Of a stretch of DNA of 64,000 bases, positions 42,714 through 51,441 are shown in pieces (the first letter of the stretch is position 1; each line of letters begins with the position of its first letter). The notes below the pieces were generated by a model that was not told the DNA's origin, made no database searches, and saw only the letters and a program-made list of their open reading frames with translations. The stretch is from NCBI RefSeq assembly GCF_003402475.1, contig NZ_BFAB01000011.1, positions 96,534 through 160,533 of the forward strand. Direction: 5' to 3'. The stretch comes from Mycobacterium sp. MFM001. GTDB taxonomy: Bacteria; Actinomycetota; Actinomycetes; Mycobacteriales; Mycobacteriaceae. A program made the translations under genes and the position numbers.

Positions 42714-44018
42714 TCAGTCGGTCTTGGGCAGCGGAATCCCTTCGCTGGTGGAGAATTCGGCGTCGCTTTGCGTCGACAGCCCCATCGAAACCAGCGTGCG
42801 CGCAAAGAACATGTCGGTCACGTAGGCCAGCGACACCGCCCACCGGTTGACGAATCGCGGTATGGCATAGAGGTGATACGACCGGGTGACCAACTTCGCC
42901 GGGTATCCCGACAGGTGCACGCCCAGCGGATTGGCGACAGCGGAGCGCGGCCCGAGATCGACGACCAGGCCCATGTTTTTGTGCTTGTACTGCTTCGGCT
43001 TGCCGTGCCCGAGGCTGGCGGCGACGTTGTTGGCCAGCACCTTGCCCTGACGGATCGCGTGCTGGGCGGTCGGCGGGGTGATCTTCCCGGGCTGGGTCAC
43101 GTCGGGAACCGCGGCCGCGTCACCGGCGGCGAACACGTCCGGATGGCCGGGGACTGATAGGTCGGTCTGCACCGTCAAGCGGCCCTTTTCCGTTGGCAGG
43201 CCTAGTGTCTCGATCAGCGGCGCAGCCGTTACCCCGGTCACCCAGGCGACGGTGCGGGTGTTGACCCGCGAACCGTCGCTGAGCACCACATAGTCGGGAT
43301 GTACTTCTCGCAGCGTCACGCCCAGCCGGACGTCGACACCGCGGCGCCGCAGCACGCGCATTGCCTTGTCCCCCAGCTTTTCTCCGACTTCGGGCATCAC
43401 CTGTTCGGCCAGGTCCAGCAGCAGAAACTTCACGTCGCCGGGGCCGAAATCCATGTGCTTGGCGGCGGCGTCGGCCAGTGCGCGCAGCTGGGCGGTGAGT
43501 TCTGTTCCGGAGTACGACGCTCCGACGACGACGATTGTGCGACGCGCCTGTGCGCTTTCCGGGTCGGACTCCAGACAGGACAGCTCGAGTTGCTCGAGGA
43601 CGTGGTCGCGGAGGTACAACGCTTCCGCGATTGACTTCAAACCCCTTGCGTAAGTGGATAATCCGGGGATGTCGAATAGCCGGGTGACCGATCCCGGGGT
43701 GAGCACCAGCCGATCCCAGGACAGCTCGCTGGCGCGCTGCTCGAGGTCGGTGAAGGTGAGGGTGTGCCGGTCCAGGTCGACACTTTCGACGCGCCCCCGC
43801 ACCTTGCACACACCGTGGAGCGTGCCCGCCAACGGGATCGTGACGAACCGCGCGTCGACCACGCCGCCCGCCACGTCGGGCAGCAATGGCGTGTAGAGCA
43901 TGTAGTCGACGGGCGAAATGATGGTGATGTCGACATTGCGTTTGCCCAGTTTGCGGGCTAGTCGGCGTGCGCACTCGAAACCGGTGAAGCCACTACCCAC
44001 GATCGCGACGGACGTCAT
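42714..44018 (-). CDS. NDH-2-like NAD(P)/FAD-dependent oxidoreductase
   Basis: A 434-residue two-dinucleotide-binding flavoprotein. The FAD motif is VAIVGSGFTGFECARRL at the N-terminus, the NAD(P) motif VVVGASYSGTELTAQL lies near residue 165, and the second FAD motif is VFAAGDAAAVPDV. It resembles type II NADH dehydrogenases and the M. tuberculosis Rv1812c group. The C-terminal part has an amphipathic region that could attach to the membrane. Start MTSVAIVGSG was preferred to one 15 codons upstream. It converges with the molybdopterin fusion gene, 13 bases apart, so both may feed the respiratory chain. Confidence 0.9.
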   Translation of the reverse strand: MTSVAIVGSGFTGFECARRLARKLGKRNVDITIISPVDYMLYTPLLPDVAGGVVDARFVTIPLAGTLHGVCKVRGRVESVDLDRHTLTFTDLEQRASELSWDRLVLTPGSVTRLFDIPGLSTYARGLKSIAEALYLRDHVLEQLELSCLESDPESAQARRTIVVVGASYSGTELTAQLRALADAAAKHMDFGPGDVKFLLLDLAEQVMPEVGEKLGDKAMRVLRRRGVDVRLGVTLREVHPDYVVLSDGSRVNTRTVAWVTGVTAAPLIETLGLPTEKGRLTVQTDLSVPGHPDVFAAGDAAAVPDVTQPGKITPPTAQHAIRQGKVLANNVAASLGHGKPKQYKHKNMGLVVDLGPRSAVANPLGVHLSGYPAKLVTRSYHLYAIPRFVNRWAVSLAYVTDMFFARTLVSMGLSTQSDAEFSTSEGIPLPKTD

Positions 44019-44059
44019 TGTCCCCACAGTAGCGACCCCGTCGGGTCGCGGGCTGACAC

Positions 44060-45520
44060 TCACCCCACGACCCGGATCTGCTCCAACTGCGGGTCCGCGC
44101 AGTCGGGCAACGGCATGCCGGCCTGAAGGCCCGTGCGCAGGAATTCGATGACGGCATCGTTGAGCCGCTCACCAGGCACCACCACGGGAATGCCGGGCGG
44201 ATACGGCGTGATCTGCTCGGCGGCGATCCGGCCCGCCGCCTTCTGCGCAGCCACGAGCTCGGTGGGCCCGAAGAACGCATCCCGCGGAAGCATCACGTTC
44301 TCCAGCTGCAGCTCATCCGGCGTCGGCAGCCGCATCTGTGGTGGCCGGTCGAACGAATCGGCCGCTTCTCGCCAGGCCGTCAACGCATCGACCAGACGGT
44401 CGGCGCTGTGTCGGTCGTCGGCAAAGGACAACGTCGCCAGGATGCGACGGTGGTCGGCCAGCCCCACGTCGAGGTAACGCTGCTCGCGCAGCCAGTCGCG
44501 GGCCTGATACCCCGACGTCCCGGTCGCCGACACGTCGAGCAGCACTTGCATGCGGTCCAGGTCGTGCGAGGCCTCCACGCCGAGCAGCTCGTCCTCGAGG
44601 ACCACGATGTCGGGGATCCGGCTGATCCTGTCCCGCACCTCGGCGGCCAAATCCAGTGCGGCACCGAGCAATTCGCGTCCATGCTGCACCATCTGCCGTC
44701 GCCAGCCGTCCAGCGCGGCGTAGATCAGCACGTTGGGGCTCGTCGTCATCAACTGGTCGGCGCACGCCGAAAGCCGGTCGGCGTCAACCAAATCCCCTTG
44801 CACGTGGTAGACCGAACCCTGCTCGAAGCCGGCCCCCATCTTGTGCACGCTGACCACGCAGACGTCGGCGCCGGCATCCATCGCCCAGGTCGGCAGGCCG
44901 GGATGGAACGGCAGATGCGCGCCCCACGCCTCGTCGACGATCAACGGCTTGCCGCGCTCGTGGCAGATCTCCGCGATCTTCGCGATGTCCGCGCAGGTGC
45001 CGTACGGCGACGGACTGACGATCAACGCGCCTGCGGCGTCGGGGTATTGCTCCCACGCGCCGGCGACCCGCTCCGGTGACGGCGGGTGGGAAAGGTGGCG
45101 TTCGGTGTCCCACCGCGGGGTGATCCAGCACGGCTCGATGCCGGAGAAGATCAACCCGCCGACGATCGACTTGTGGCTGTCCCGCGGCACCAGCAGACCC
45201 CCATCCGACCCGCCGGCCACCGCCATCATCGCCGCCCTGACCGACAGCGAGCTGCCGCACGTCGAGAAGAACGCCGAGGACGCCCCGACGGCGTCGGCCA
45301 TCAGCTTCTCGGCGTCGGACAGATAGCCGCCGGACGAACGCCAGTCGTCCAGCCCGCCGCTGGCCAGCACGTCGTCCCGGAACGGCTCGCGGCCCAGCAC
45401 CGCCACGACCCGCTCGTCGGCGCCGCGGCCCCGGCGGTGGCCGGGCGGGCTGAATCCATATCGGTCGAGCCGGTGATAGTCGGCCAAAGCGTCCAGCAGC
45501 GGCGCCCGGCTATGGTCCAT
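44060..45520 (-). CDS. Orn/Lys/Arg decarboxylase family PLP enzyme
   Basis: A 486-residue fold-type I PLP enzyme of the Orn/Lys/Arg decarboxylase major-domain family. The PLP lysine lies in VVSVHKMGAGFEQGS (about residue 225). Other blocks are VDEAWGAHLPFHPGLP for the cofactor Asp and ITPYPPGIPVVVPGERL for the C-terminal domain. It lacks the N-terminal wing domain of inducible enterobacterial enzymes, like speA/cad enzymes of Gram-positives (YaaO/SpeA type). The amino acid substrate is uncertain. It lies 41 bases before the flavoprotein gene on the same strand. Confidence 0.92.
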   Translation of the reverse strand: MDHSRAPLLDALADYHRLDRYGFSPPGHRRGRGADERVVAVLGREPFRDDVLASGGLDDWRSSGGYLSDAEKLMADAVGASSAFFSTCGSSLSVRAAMMAVAGGSDGGLLVPRDSHKSIVGGLIFSGIEPCWITPRWDTERHLSHPPSPERVAGAWEQYPDAAGALIVSPSPYGTCADIAKIAEICHERGKPLIVDEAWGAHLPFHPGLPTWAMDAGADVCVVSVHKMGAGFEQGSVYHVQGDLVDADRLSACADQLMTTSPNVLIYAALDGWRRQMVQHGRELLGAALDLAAEVRDRISRIPDIVVLEDELLGVEASHDLDRMQVLLDVSATGTSGYQARDWLREQRYLDVGLADHRRILATLSFADDRHSADRLVDALTAWREAADSFDRPPQMRLPTPDELQLENVMLPRDAFFGPTELVAAQKAAGRIAAEQITPYPPGIPVVVPGERLNDAVIEFLRTGLQAGMPLPDCADPQLEQIRVVG

Positions 45521-45546
45521 TACCCTGGCTTACCCAACGGCGACGT

Positions 45547-45975
45547 TTACTGCAATGCGGCCAGGTTGTCGATCGATCGGCGTACGTCGGACTTCAGCAC
45601 CCGCGCCACCAGCCGTCCGATCGGGCCGTTGAGCAGCCCGCCCTTAAGCTCGGCGCTCAGATGAAAGGTCGACCCGGGATCGTTGTCGCGGACCGACATC
45701 GTCACCGCGAGCCGGATCCCGCCCCGGCCACGGCCATTCAGCTCGATCTCGTGTGGTTCGTCGTAGCGGGTGACCGTCCAATGCACGATGTTGCGAAAGC
45801 CCTTGACCTTGATGCACGACGACACGCAGGTGCCTTCCTCGATGCGCGACGGAACAGGGCTGCGCCAGCCGGCGAAGATCGTCATCCACTCGTCGAACCT
45901 GCTCAGATCCGAGGCCAGCTTCCACGCCGACTCCGGCTCGAGCTCCGACGACGTCGAAACCTCTACTCGCGCCAC
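45547..45975 (-). CDS. SRPBCC (polyketide cyclase/START-like) family protein
   Basis: A 142-residue SRPBCC helix-grip protein: VARVEVSTSSELEPESAWKLASDLSRFDEW at the start, with the later strands VHWTVTRYDEPHEIEL and STFHLSAELKGG typical of this mycobacterial group. It probably binds a hydrophobic ligand in the cytosol. The GTG start gives the family length; the open frame upstream includes the tandem repeat region edge. No operon partner is clear. Confidence 0.88.
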   Translation of the reverse strand: MARVEVSTSSELEPESAWKLASDLSRFDEWMTIFAGWRSPVPSRIEEGTCVSSCIKVKGFRNIVHWTVTRYDEPHEIELNGRGRGGIRLAVTMSVRDNDPGSTFHLSAELKGGLLNGPIGRLVARVLKSDVRRSIDNLAALQ

Positions 45976-46021
45976 GCCGTTTCCATACCCTCCATCGGAT
46001 CGGGTTAACCCGGGCCTAATT

Positions 46022-46128
46022 GCCCGGCTCCTCCTCATCGCGCTGCGCGCTCTGCATCGTCGCCGGGCCTAATTGATTGCCCGGCTCCTCCTCATCGCGC
46101 TGCGCGCTCTGCATCGTCGCCGGGCCTA
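46022..46128. repeat. Tandem MIRU-like interspersed repeat, 57-bp period
   Basis: Unit GCCCGGCTCCTCCTCATCGC... repeats with a period of 57 bases: one complete copy (46022-46078) and one of about 50 bases (46079-46128). On the minus strand it reads GGCGACGATGCAGAGCGC then GATGAGGAGGAGCCGGGC, the style of mycobacterial interspersed repetitive units. The edge of the second unit supplies the TAG stop of the minus-strand gene that follows, a known habit of such repeats. Confidence 0.75.
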
Positions 46129-46689
46129 GACGCCTTTCCAGGCCTCGTCGAGCTGAGCCGCCACGTCGATGACCTGCGCGGCCTGAGATTGCGGCGAATC
46201 GATTTCGTCAGCGACGTACTTGGCGATGAACCGCCGGATCTCTCCGTCGACACCGGCGATGACCCGCAGTACCTCGCCGCGGATGGTGTTCGACGAGACG
46301 TGGACGGTGATGTCGGATGCCCGCGGCTTGGCGACGTCGACGATCAGCAGCAGCGGTTCGGCGGCTCGCGCGGTGGCGCGGAGTGCGATGTCACCGTCGA
46401 CCAAAAACCGCTGCTTGTCCAGTCGCAGGTCGACAAGCAGGTCGATCGCCAGCGGGATGTGGATGTCGAACGTGATCGCATCGCCGACCTTTCGCCGAAG
46501 CTGCGGCTCCTGGATCTTGACCTTGGCGCTGACCTTGGCGATCTTGCCGGGCCCCTGTCCGATCGGTTCCATCTCGAACTCGTCGCCGGCGATCTGGGCG
46601 AACGCGGCGCCGACCCGCTCCTCGGTGACCGCCACTTCGAAGAATCGCCGGCCGAAGTCCTCGTAGGTCATGTAATCGAAGTTCTGCAT
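46126..46689 (-). CDS. Conserved hypothetical protein
   Basis: A 187-residue cytosolic protein that I do not recognise by function. MQNFDYMTYEDFGRRFFEVAV was taken as start. The central region (KVSAKVKIQEPQLRRKVGDAITFDIHIPLAIDLLVDLRLDKQRF) has alternating hydrophobic strands, suggesting a beta-rich lipid- or ligand-binding barrel. The C-terminus is helical. Its stop codon lies within the MIRU-like repeat. It is divergent from the topoisomerase gene, about 100 bases apart. Confidence 0.75.
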   Translation of the reverse strand: MQNFDYMTYEDFGRRFFEVAVTEERVGAAFAQIAGDEFEMEPIGQGPGKIAKVSAKVKIQEPQLRRKVGDAITFDIHIPLAIDLLVDLRLDKQRFLVDGDIALRATARAAEPLLLIVDVAKPRASDITVHVSSNTIRGEVLRVIAGVDGEIRRFIAKYVADEIDSPQSQAAQVIDVAAQLDEAWKGV

Positions 46690-46791
46690 AAGTTGATACC
46701 GTCTCACGTCCTGTTCTGAGCCGACGGCTGATCCGCCTGTGTCGGCTCGAGCCTGGTGTTATCCGACTTCGGCGCGGGTAAACCGGCTGCC

Positions 46792-47802
46792 ATGAGGCTG
46801 CGCCGAAGCAACGTGGGCGGGCCGGGCTACCGTCGCGTCCGGCGCGGCCGCGGCTTCTCGTACGTCGACGGACAGCGGGAGCCGGTCGACGATCCCGAGG
46901 TGCTGGCCCGGATCGAAGCACTGGTGATCCCGCCGGCGTGGAAGAACGTCTGGATCTGCGCGCACCCGAACGGCCACATTCAGGCGGTCGGCACGGACGC
47001 CGCCAGCCGGCGCCAGTATCTCTACCACGAGCGGTGGCGGGCAGAGCGGTCCGAGGAGAAATACGACCGGGCGCTGAGCCTGGCGAAACGGCTGCCCGAC
47101 TGGCGCACGCAGGTCCTCGCCGATCTGCGTGGCCGCGGTTTGCGACGCGATCGTGTGCTCGCGGTCGCCCAGCATCTGATCGATCGCGGCTACTTCCGGG
47201 CCGGCGGTGAGGAGTACGCGCAGGAGAACGGCAGCTTCGGACTCGCGACGCTGCGCCGTGACCATGTGCGGCTGCATCGCGACTGCGTGGAATTCGACTA
47301 CCCGGCCAAAAGCGGTGTGCGCCGGACAGTTTCACTGGAGGACCCGTTGGTGATCCGGGCAGTGCGGTCGTTGCTGCGTGCCGACACCCGGATTCCCCGT
47401 CTGCTGGTCTACCGCACGTCCGACGGCTGGAGCGAGCTGCACGCCGACGATCTCAACGCACGGTTTCGCGAGCTGGTCGGCGACGAATTCAGCGTCAAGG
47501 ATCTGCGGACGTGGCACGGCACGGTGCTGGCGGCCGAGGCGTTCGCGACAGCGCGAGAGCCGACGTCGAAGACCGCCCGCCGCCGCGAGGAAGCTGCCGT
47601 GATGCGTTCGGTTGCCGAGGAATTGGGCAATACGCCGGCGGTAGCACGCAGTTCGTACGTGGACCCGCGGGTCGTGACGGCATACGAGCAGGGCATCACG
47701 ATCGGTCCGGCATTGCGCCGCGCAGAGCGCGAGCGCACTCCACTGCGCCGTCAGCACGTGCTGGAGCAGGCCACTGCCCGCGTGATCAAACGAGTGTCCT
47801 GA
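46792..47802 (+). CDS. DNA topoisomerase IB
   Basis: A 336-residue type IB topoisomerase of the bacterial/poxvirus type. It relaxes supercoils through a 3'-phosphotyrosyl link. Recognisable parts are IPPAWKNVWICAHPNGHIQAVGTDAAGR-like core entry, the active-site region FSVKDLRTWHGTVLAA (Arg and His of the pocket), and NTPAVARSSYVDPRV, which carries the catalytic tyrosine. The start MRLRRSNVGGPGYRR was chosen over a frame 12 codons longer. Such enzymes are patchily distributed in mycobacteria. Confidence 0.94.
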   Translation: MRLRRSNVGGPGYRRVRRGRGFSYVDGQREPVDDPEVLARIEALVIPPAWKNVWICAHPNGHIQAVGTDAASRRQYLYHERWRAERSEEKYDRALSLAKRLPDWRTQVLADLRGRGLRRDRVLAVAQHLIDRGYFRAGGEEYAQENGSFGLATLRRDHVRLHRDCVEFDYPAKSGVRRTVSLEDPLVIRAVRSLLRADTRIPRLLVYRTSDGWSELHADDLNARFRELVGDEFSVKDLRTWHGTVLAAEAFATAREPTSKTARRREEAAVMRSVAEELGNTPAVARSSYVDPRVVTAYEQGITIGPALRRAERERTPLRRQHVLEQATARVIKRVS

Positions 47803-47822
47803 AACCGTTGCGCCGCAACGGG

Positions 47823-48164
47823 CTACAACGTCTCAGTTGATCGGCCGCCGCGCACGAAGAATGCCGCGGCTACCGCAATGGCACCGATCACGGCCACCGG
47901 GATGGTCCATGACCGCCGGCTGGACAGCGCCGACTGACATTCGGCCACATAGTCGGTGTGCGGCACGACCTGGTTGAGGATCGGGATGCTGGCCACCGAC
48001 TTGTTGTTCGCCGATTCGGCGCTCTTGGTGTCGCTGACCAGTGCGTTGCCGCAGCCGATGTCGCCGCCGTTCTGGTCGGACACCTTCACCGGCACCAGCA
48101 GTCCGATGATGCCGACGACCAGAACCACCGCGCCAATTGCCAGGACCAGCCGTCGTACGGTCAC
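47823..48164 (-). CDS. Small two-helix membrane protein
   Basis: A 113-residue protein with an N-terminal helix (VLAIGAVVLVVGIIGLLVPV), a middle loop containing two cysteines (GCGNALV and AECQSAL) likely joined outside the membrane, and a C-terminal helix (IPVAVIGAIAVAAAFFV). The arrangement is common in uncharacterised mycobacterial membrane proteins. GAGCACATT precedes the ATG. Function unknown. It converges with the topoisomerase gene. Confidence 0.8.
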   Translation of the reverse strand: MTVRRLVLAIGAVVLVVGIIGLLVPVKVSDQNGGDIGCGNALVSDTKSAESANNKSVASIPILNQVVPHTDYVAECQSALSSRRSWTIPVAVIGAIAVAAAFFVRGGRSTETL

Positions 48165-48307
48165 AATGTGCTCCTTTGCCCGTGCCCAATGTCAGGCGCA
48201 TAACTACCACTCCGGATGAGCGGCTAAACCAGTGTGAACCACATCACACGCCGCCGCTTCGATTCGGCGTATCAGCTCGCGTGCTGCCGATAACGCTGAT
48301 CCTTCGC

Positions 48308-48849
48308 GTGTGGCGCGGTGGGACGAGCCACGATCGCCACGCGGCCGCTCGCGCGGAGCGTGACCGCGCGGAGTTGGCGGCGGACACCGCGATCGCGGTG
48401 AAGCAGGCCGAGCTGCGGGTAGCCGCCGAAACACTTTGGGCCGAACGGCAACTCGCGCAGACGCGGCTGGCTCTCGAACGGAACTGCCCGCGAGCAGCGA
48501 AACTGCCTCGGAGACAGCGAATCTGCCGGCCCACGCGCGGCCCACTCCCGCGGTTCCCACCATCCCCGGCGTCACCAAAGCCGCTGCGCGCTGGATCGGC
48601 CCGCTGGTGCCGACGATCGTCACCCGCGCGATCGGCACCACAACCCAGCCGCTTCGCACCGCCCGTCAGGTGTTCGAGGAGTTCGAGGAGATCACTTTCT
48701 CGCTCAAGCGCACTCGCAAGGTGGTCGTACACACCGACGGGATTTCGGTGGAGGGTTCGCCATTCCAACACTCGAAATCTCCGGAACTCGACTGCCCCGA
48801 TGGCCCACCGCAATTGCCGTCCGCGGGACTAGTTCGCGGCACGAAATAA
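48308..48849 (+). pseudogene. Hypothetical protein gene with probable frameshift
   Basis: Two plus-strand frames look coding in succession. The first, from a GTG at 48308, gives a charged helical segment (RAERDRAELAADTAIAVKQ, AELRVAAETLWAERQLAQTRLALE). The second, from about 48480 to the TAA at 48847-48849, gives RTELPASSETASETANLP and later ARQVFEEFEEITFSLKRTRK. A frame change within 48471-48486 would join them into one protein of about 180 residues. It may be a real disruption or a sequence error. I do not know the function. Confidence 0.5.
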
Positions 48850-49039
48850 GGTGATCTGCATTACTTCTCCATCGCGAAAACGAAACGGCAAGCGTACGTT
48901 CGTATTACACGACCATCGAATATCGAGCTGAAAAAGCGTATTTACCTAGGTTTTTGAGCTGGCTTATGTAGCCTGGATCACTGGTGGGCTTAAACGTAGT
49001 GGCTACCACAATTTTTGGCGGCTACCTGCGGTGTTGTTA

Positions 49040-49594
49040 ATGTCCCGCCGCATGTTTGTTTTAGCAACGCTGATGACACTTATTCAACAGGTGTCGGGCA
49101 CGCCGTATGTCACCGGCGGGGATTCTCCTGCGGGAACGGACTGTTCGGGCCTGGCTTCCTGGGTGTCCAATGCAGCCACGGATCGCCCGGTATTCGGGAA
49201 TAGGTTCAACACCGGAAACGAAGAATCCGCACTGCTGGCCCGCGGGTTCCAGTACGGGACTGCGCCCGGCGCTTTGGTGATCGGCTGGAATGGCGGCCAC
49301 ACCGCGGTGACGCTGCCTGATGGCACTGCGGTGTCCAGCGGCGAAGGCGGCGGCGTGAGAATCGGTGGCGGCGGCGCGTACCAGCCGCAGTTCACCCACC
49401 ACATGTATCTGCCGGTGGACCCGGAAGCGTTCGAGGACGCCCCGCCGCCTGCTGACGGCGCCGTTCTGGTCGGCGCGGTGGCTCCCGAGGAAGCCCCGCC
49501 CGCTCCGGACGAGGTCGTCGAGGCCGAGGCGCCTGCGCCCGAACCCGAGCCGGAGCCGGTGCCTGCGGCCGACGACGCCGCCCCGGCACTGTAA
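49040..49594 (+). CDS. NlpC/P60-like peptidase with acidic proline-rich tail
   Basis: A 184-residue protein. Residues about 20-130 follow the NlpC/P60 (C40) cysteine-peptidase plan: GTPYVTGGDSPAGTDCSGLASW with the catalytic Cys, and later NGGHTAVTL with the His. A Glu/Pro/Ala-rich tail follows. This form, with NAATDRPVFGNRFNT after the Cys, is like the peptidase modules in mycobacteriophage tail or lysin proteins. A clear signal peptide is missing (MSRRMFVLATLMTLIQQVSG is short), so export is doubtful. The GTG nine bases earlier is an alternative start. The upstream 180 bases are AT-rich. Confidence 0.8.
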   Translation: MSRRMFVLATLMTLIQQVSGTPYVTGGDSPAGTDCSGLASWVSNAATDRPVFGNRFNTGNEESALLARGFQYGTAPGALVIGWNGGHTAVTLPDGTAVSSGEGGGVRIGGGGAYQPQFTHHMYLPVDPEAFEDAPPPADGAVLVGAVAPEEAPPAPDEVVEAEAPAPEPEPEPVPAADDAAPAL

Positions 49595-49595
49595 G

Positions 49596-50837
49596 TCAGC
49601 GCAAGAAACGCTCAACGTACGAACCGAAGCGCACGGCCAGGTCGTGCTCGTCGAGCCCGAACAAATCGGGCGACGTCGCGACCTGGCCGAGCCGTCCCCG
49701 CTGATGACCCGCCAGATATGCGGCCATCGCCGCGCGCGCCTCGGCGGTGAGCGTCTCGCCGGCGAGGTCGTAGAGCCGTTCGGCGACGCCGAGCTCGTCG
49801 GCCATGAAGTCGTCGAAGCCCACGTCGACCGAGCGGTCGGGACCGATGACGTCCCGGTCGCGCACCAGCGCGCCCAGCATCAACTCCAGCCGGTCGATCC
49901 ACGACGCGGCGATGTCGGTGATCGGAACCGGCGAGCGGTGCATCCGCGCGGTGTAGGTGATCATCGTGATCATCGACAGGGCCACCGGCACGGGGTCGCG
50001 GTGGGTGAAAATCACCACCACACCGGGAAACACTGCATCCAACACCGGCAGCTGTTCGAGGTGTGACGGCGATTTGAGCAGCCAGCGCCGGCCGCCGCGC
50101 AGGAACTGCAGCGCCTTCAGCTGCAGGGCGAGGTATTCGTAGGCCGGCGTCTGGTCGTGGGCCAGGTAGTAGTCGCGCCAGCGGGGCACGTCCGCCAGGG
50201 TCTCGAACAGCATCGAGGAGAAGGCGTTGGCCAGCAGCTGGATCTCCTCGTGCACATGGTCGGTGGTCATCTCGTGCATGAGCCGAAAGTGCGGCATCAC
50301 CGCGTTCATGAAGTCGACGGCCGCGTCCATCCGCGTCCGGCGCGGATCCGGCTCAATGCCCGCCTCGGCGGGCAGCGGAAACGGCTCGACGCTCTCCCAA
50401 TAAGGAAGCGTGCGGAACGTGGGCGCCGCGGCGAGCAGGTTGTGCAGGTGGGTGGTGCCGGTGCGCGGCAGGCCCGCGATGACGACCGGTGGCAACAGCT
50501 CGATGTCGCGGATCTCGGGGTGGCGCGTTAGTAGGTCGGTGAGCAGCAGCCGGTTCTTCAGCCAACCCAGCAGCTGCGCGTGGAAGTTGACGACTCCCGG
50601 CCCGTGCATCCCGCTGACCTCGTGCAGCGCCGCGAGATAGACGTCGAGCCGCTCCCGGTAGTCGTCGGGGCCGAAGTCGTCGAGCCCGGTTTCCGCCGTG
50701 GCCTTGGCGTGCAGCGCGTCGGCGTCCAGCGGGCTGTCTGGCGCCATCGCGGCCATCAGGTCGCGGATCTGCTGGATTTCTGGGCTGAAGCGCGGTTCGG
50801 CGAGATCGTCCAGGTAGACGGTTGTGGCGTCGGTCAC
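49596..50837 (-). CDS. Sulfotransferase family protein
   Basis: A 413-residue protein of the bacterial Sulfotransfer_3 type. The PAPS 5'-phosphosulfate loop is VIAGLPRTGTTHLHNLL (about residues 138-154). The 3'-phosphate region FPGVVVIFTHRDPVPVALSM and C-terminal VGFDDFMADE complete the pattern. It may sulfate a lipid, sterol or glycan; the acceptor is unknown. It is divergent from a TetR gene only 28 bases away, so that regulator probably controls it. Confidence 0.9.
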   Translation of the reverse strand: MTDATTVYLDDLAEPRFSPEIQQIRDLMAAMAPDSPLDADALHAKATAETGLDDFGPDDYRERLDVYLAALHEVSGMHGPGVVNFHAQLLGWLKNRLLLTDLLTRHPEIRDIELLPPVVIAGLPRTGTTHLHNLLAAAPTFRTLPYWESVEPFPLPAEAGIEPDPRRTRMDAAVDFMNAVMPHFRLMHEMTTDHVHEEIQLLANAFSSMLFETLADVPRWRDYYLAHDQTPAYEYLALQLKALQFLRGGRRWLLKSPSHLEQLPVLDAVFPGVVVIFTHRDPVPVALSMITMITYTARMHRSPVPITDIAASWIDRLELMLGALVRDRDVIGPDRSVDVGFDDFMADELGVAERLYDLAGETLTAEARAAMAAYLAGHQRGRLGQVATSPDLFGLDEHDLAVRFGSYVERFLR

Positions 50838-50848
50838 GGCGACTTATG

Positions 50849-50866
50849 TTACTTTGAGTTTCGTAA
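50849..50866. promoter_or_regulatory. Candidate TetR operator
   Basis: TTAC-N10-GTAA inverted repeat (TTACTTTGAGTTTCGTAA) lying between the divergent sulfotransferase and TetR genes and touching the TetR ATG. Position and half-sites fit autoregulation; the short arms make it tentative. Confidence 0.45.
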
Positions 50867-51441
50867 TGACGACGGAAATTGGCCGGCCCCGCGACAAACG
50901 CATCGACGGCGCGGTGCTGCGCGCCACCGTCGAACTGCTCGCCGAGACGGGCTATGCCGATCTTTCAGTGGATGCGATCGCGCGGCGGGCCGGTACCAGC
51001 AAGCCGGCGATCTACCGGCGCTGGCCGGGCAAGGCGCATCTGGTGCACGAAGCGGCGTTCCCGCTCGACGACGCCACTGCGCTGCCGGACACCGGGTCGC
51101 TGGCCGGCGACGTGCGCGAGATGGTGCGCCGCACCGCCGCCGTGCTGACCACCCCGGCCGCCCGCGCGGCGCTGCCCGGCCTGGTCGCCGAGATGGCCGC
51201 CGACCTCACGTTGCACTCGGCGCTGCTGGAGCGGTTCGCCGGGATCCTGTCCCGCGGCCTCTCGCAGCGCCTCGCCGACGCCGTCGCGCGCGGCGAGGCC
51301 CGGCCCGACGTGTCCGCCGCCGAGGTGGTCGAAGCCGTCGCCGGCACCACATTCCTGGCGCTGCTCACCCGCGCAGACCAGCTCGACGACACCTGGATCG
51401 AGCGCACCGCCGCCCTGATCACGAGAGGAATCAGCGCATGA
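50866..51441 (+). CDS. TetR/AcrR family transcriptional regulator
   Basis: A 191-residue regulator. The N-terminal helix-turn-helix reads YADLSVDAIARRAGTSKPAIYRRWPGKAHLV; the C-terminal ligand domain is of the TetR_C_16-like kind. MTTEIGRPRDKRIDGAVLRAT was taken as start; codons upstream overlap the divergent promoter. Its stop overlaps the start of the DUF1214 gene (ATGA), so the two are coupled. It likely controls itself, the DUF1214 gene and the divergent sulfotransferase. Confidence 0.93.
   Translation: MTTEIGRPRDKRIDGAVLRATVELLAETGYADLSVDAIARRAGTSKPAIYRRWPGKAHLVHEAAFPLDDATALPDTGSLAGDVREMVRRTAAVLTTPAARAALPGLVAEMAADLTLHSALLERFAGILSRGLSQRLADAVARGEARPDVSAAEVVEAVAGTTFLALLTRADQLDDTWIERTAALITRGISA

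Noticed and set aside
41141..42805. Minus-strand open frame of 554 codons
   Set aside because: Antisense shadow of the membrane cytochrome/Mo-domain gene, which has clear helices and cofactor motif.
46022..46128. CRISPR-like array
   Set aside because: Two units in direct tandem without spacers; MIRU-type repeat fits better. No CRISPR array was seen anywhere in the window.
48244..48813. Minus-strand frame as alternative to the frameshifted gene
   Set aside because: Start and composition are less protein-like than the two plus-strand segments, although it is uninterrupted; it cannot be fully excluded.
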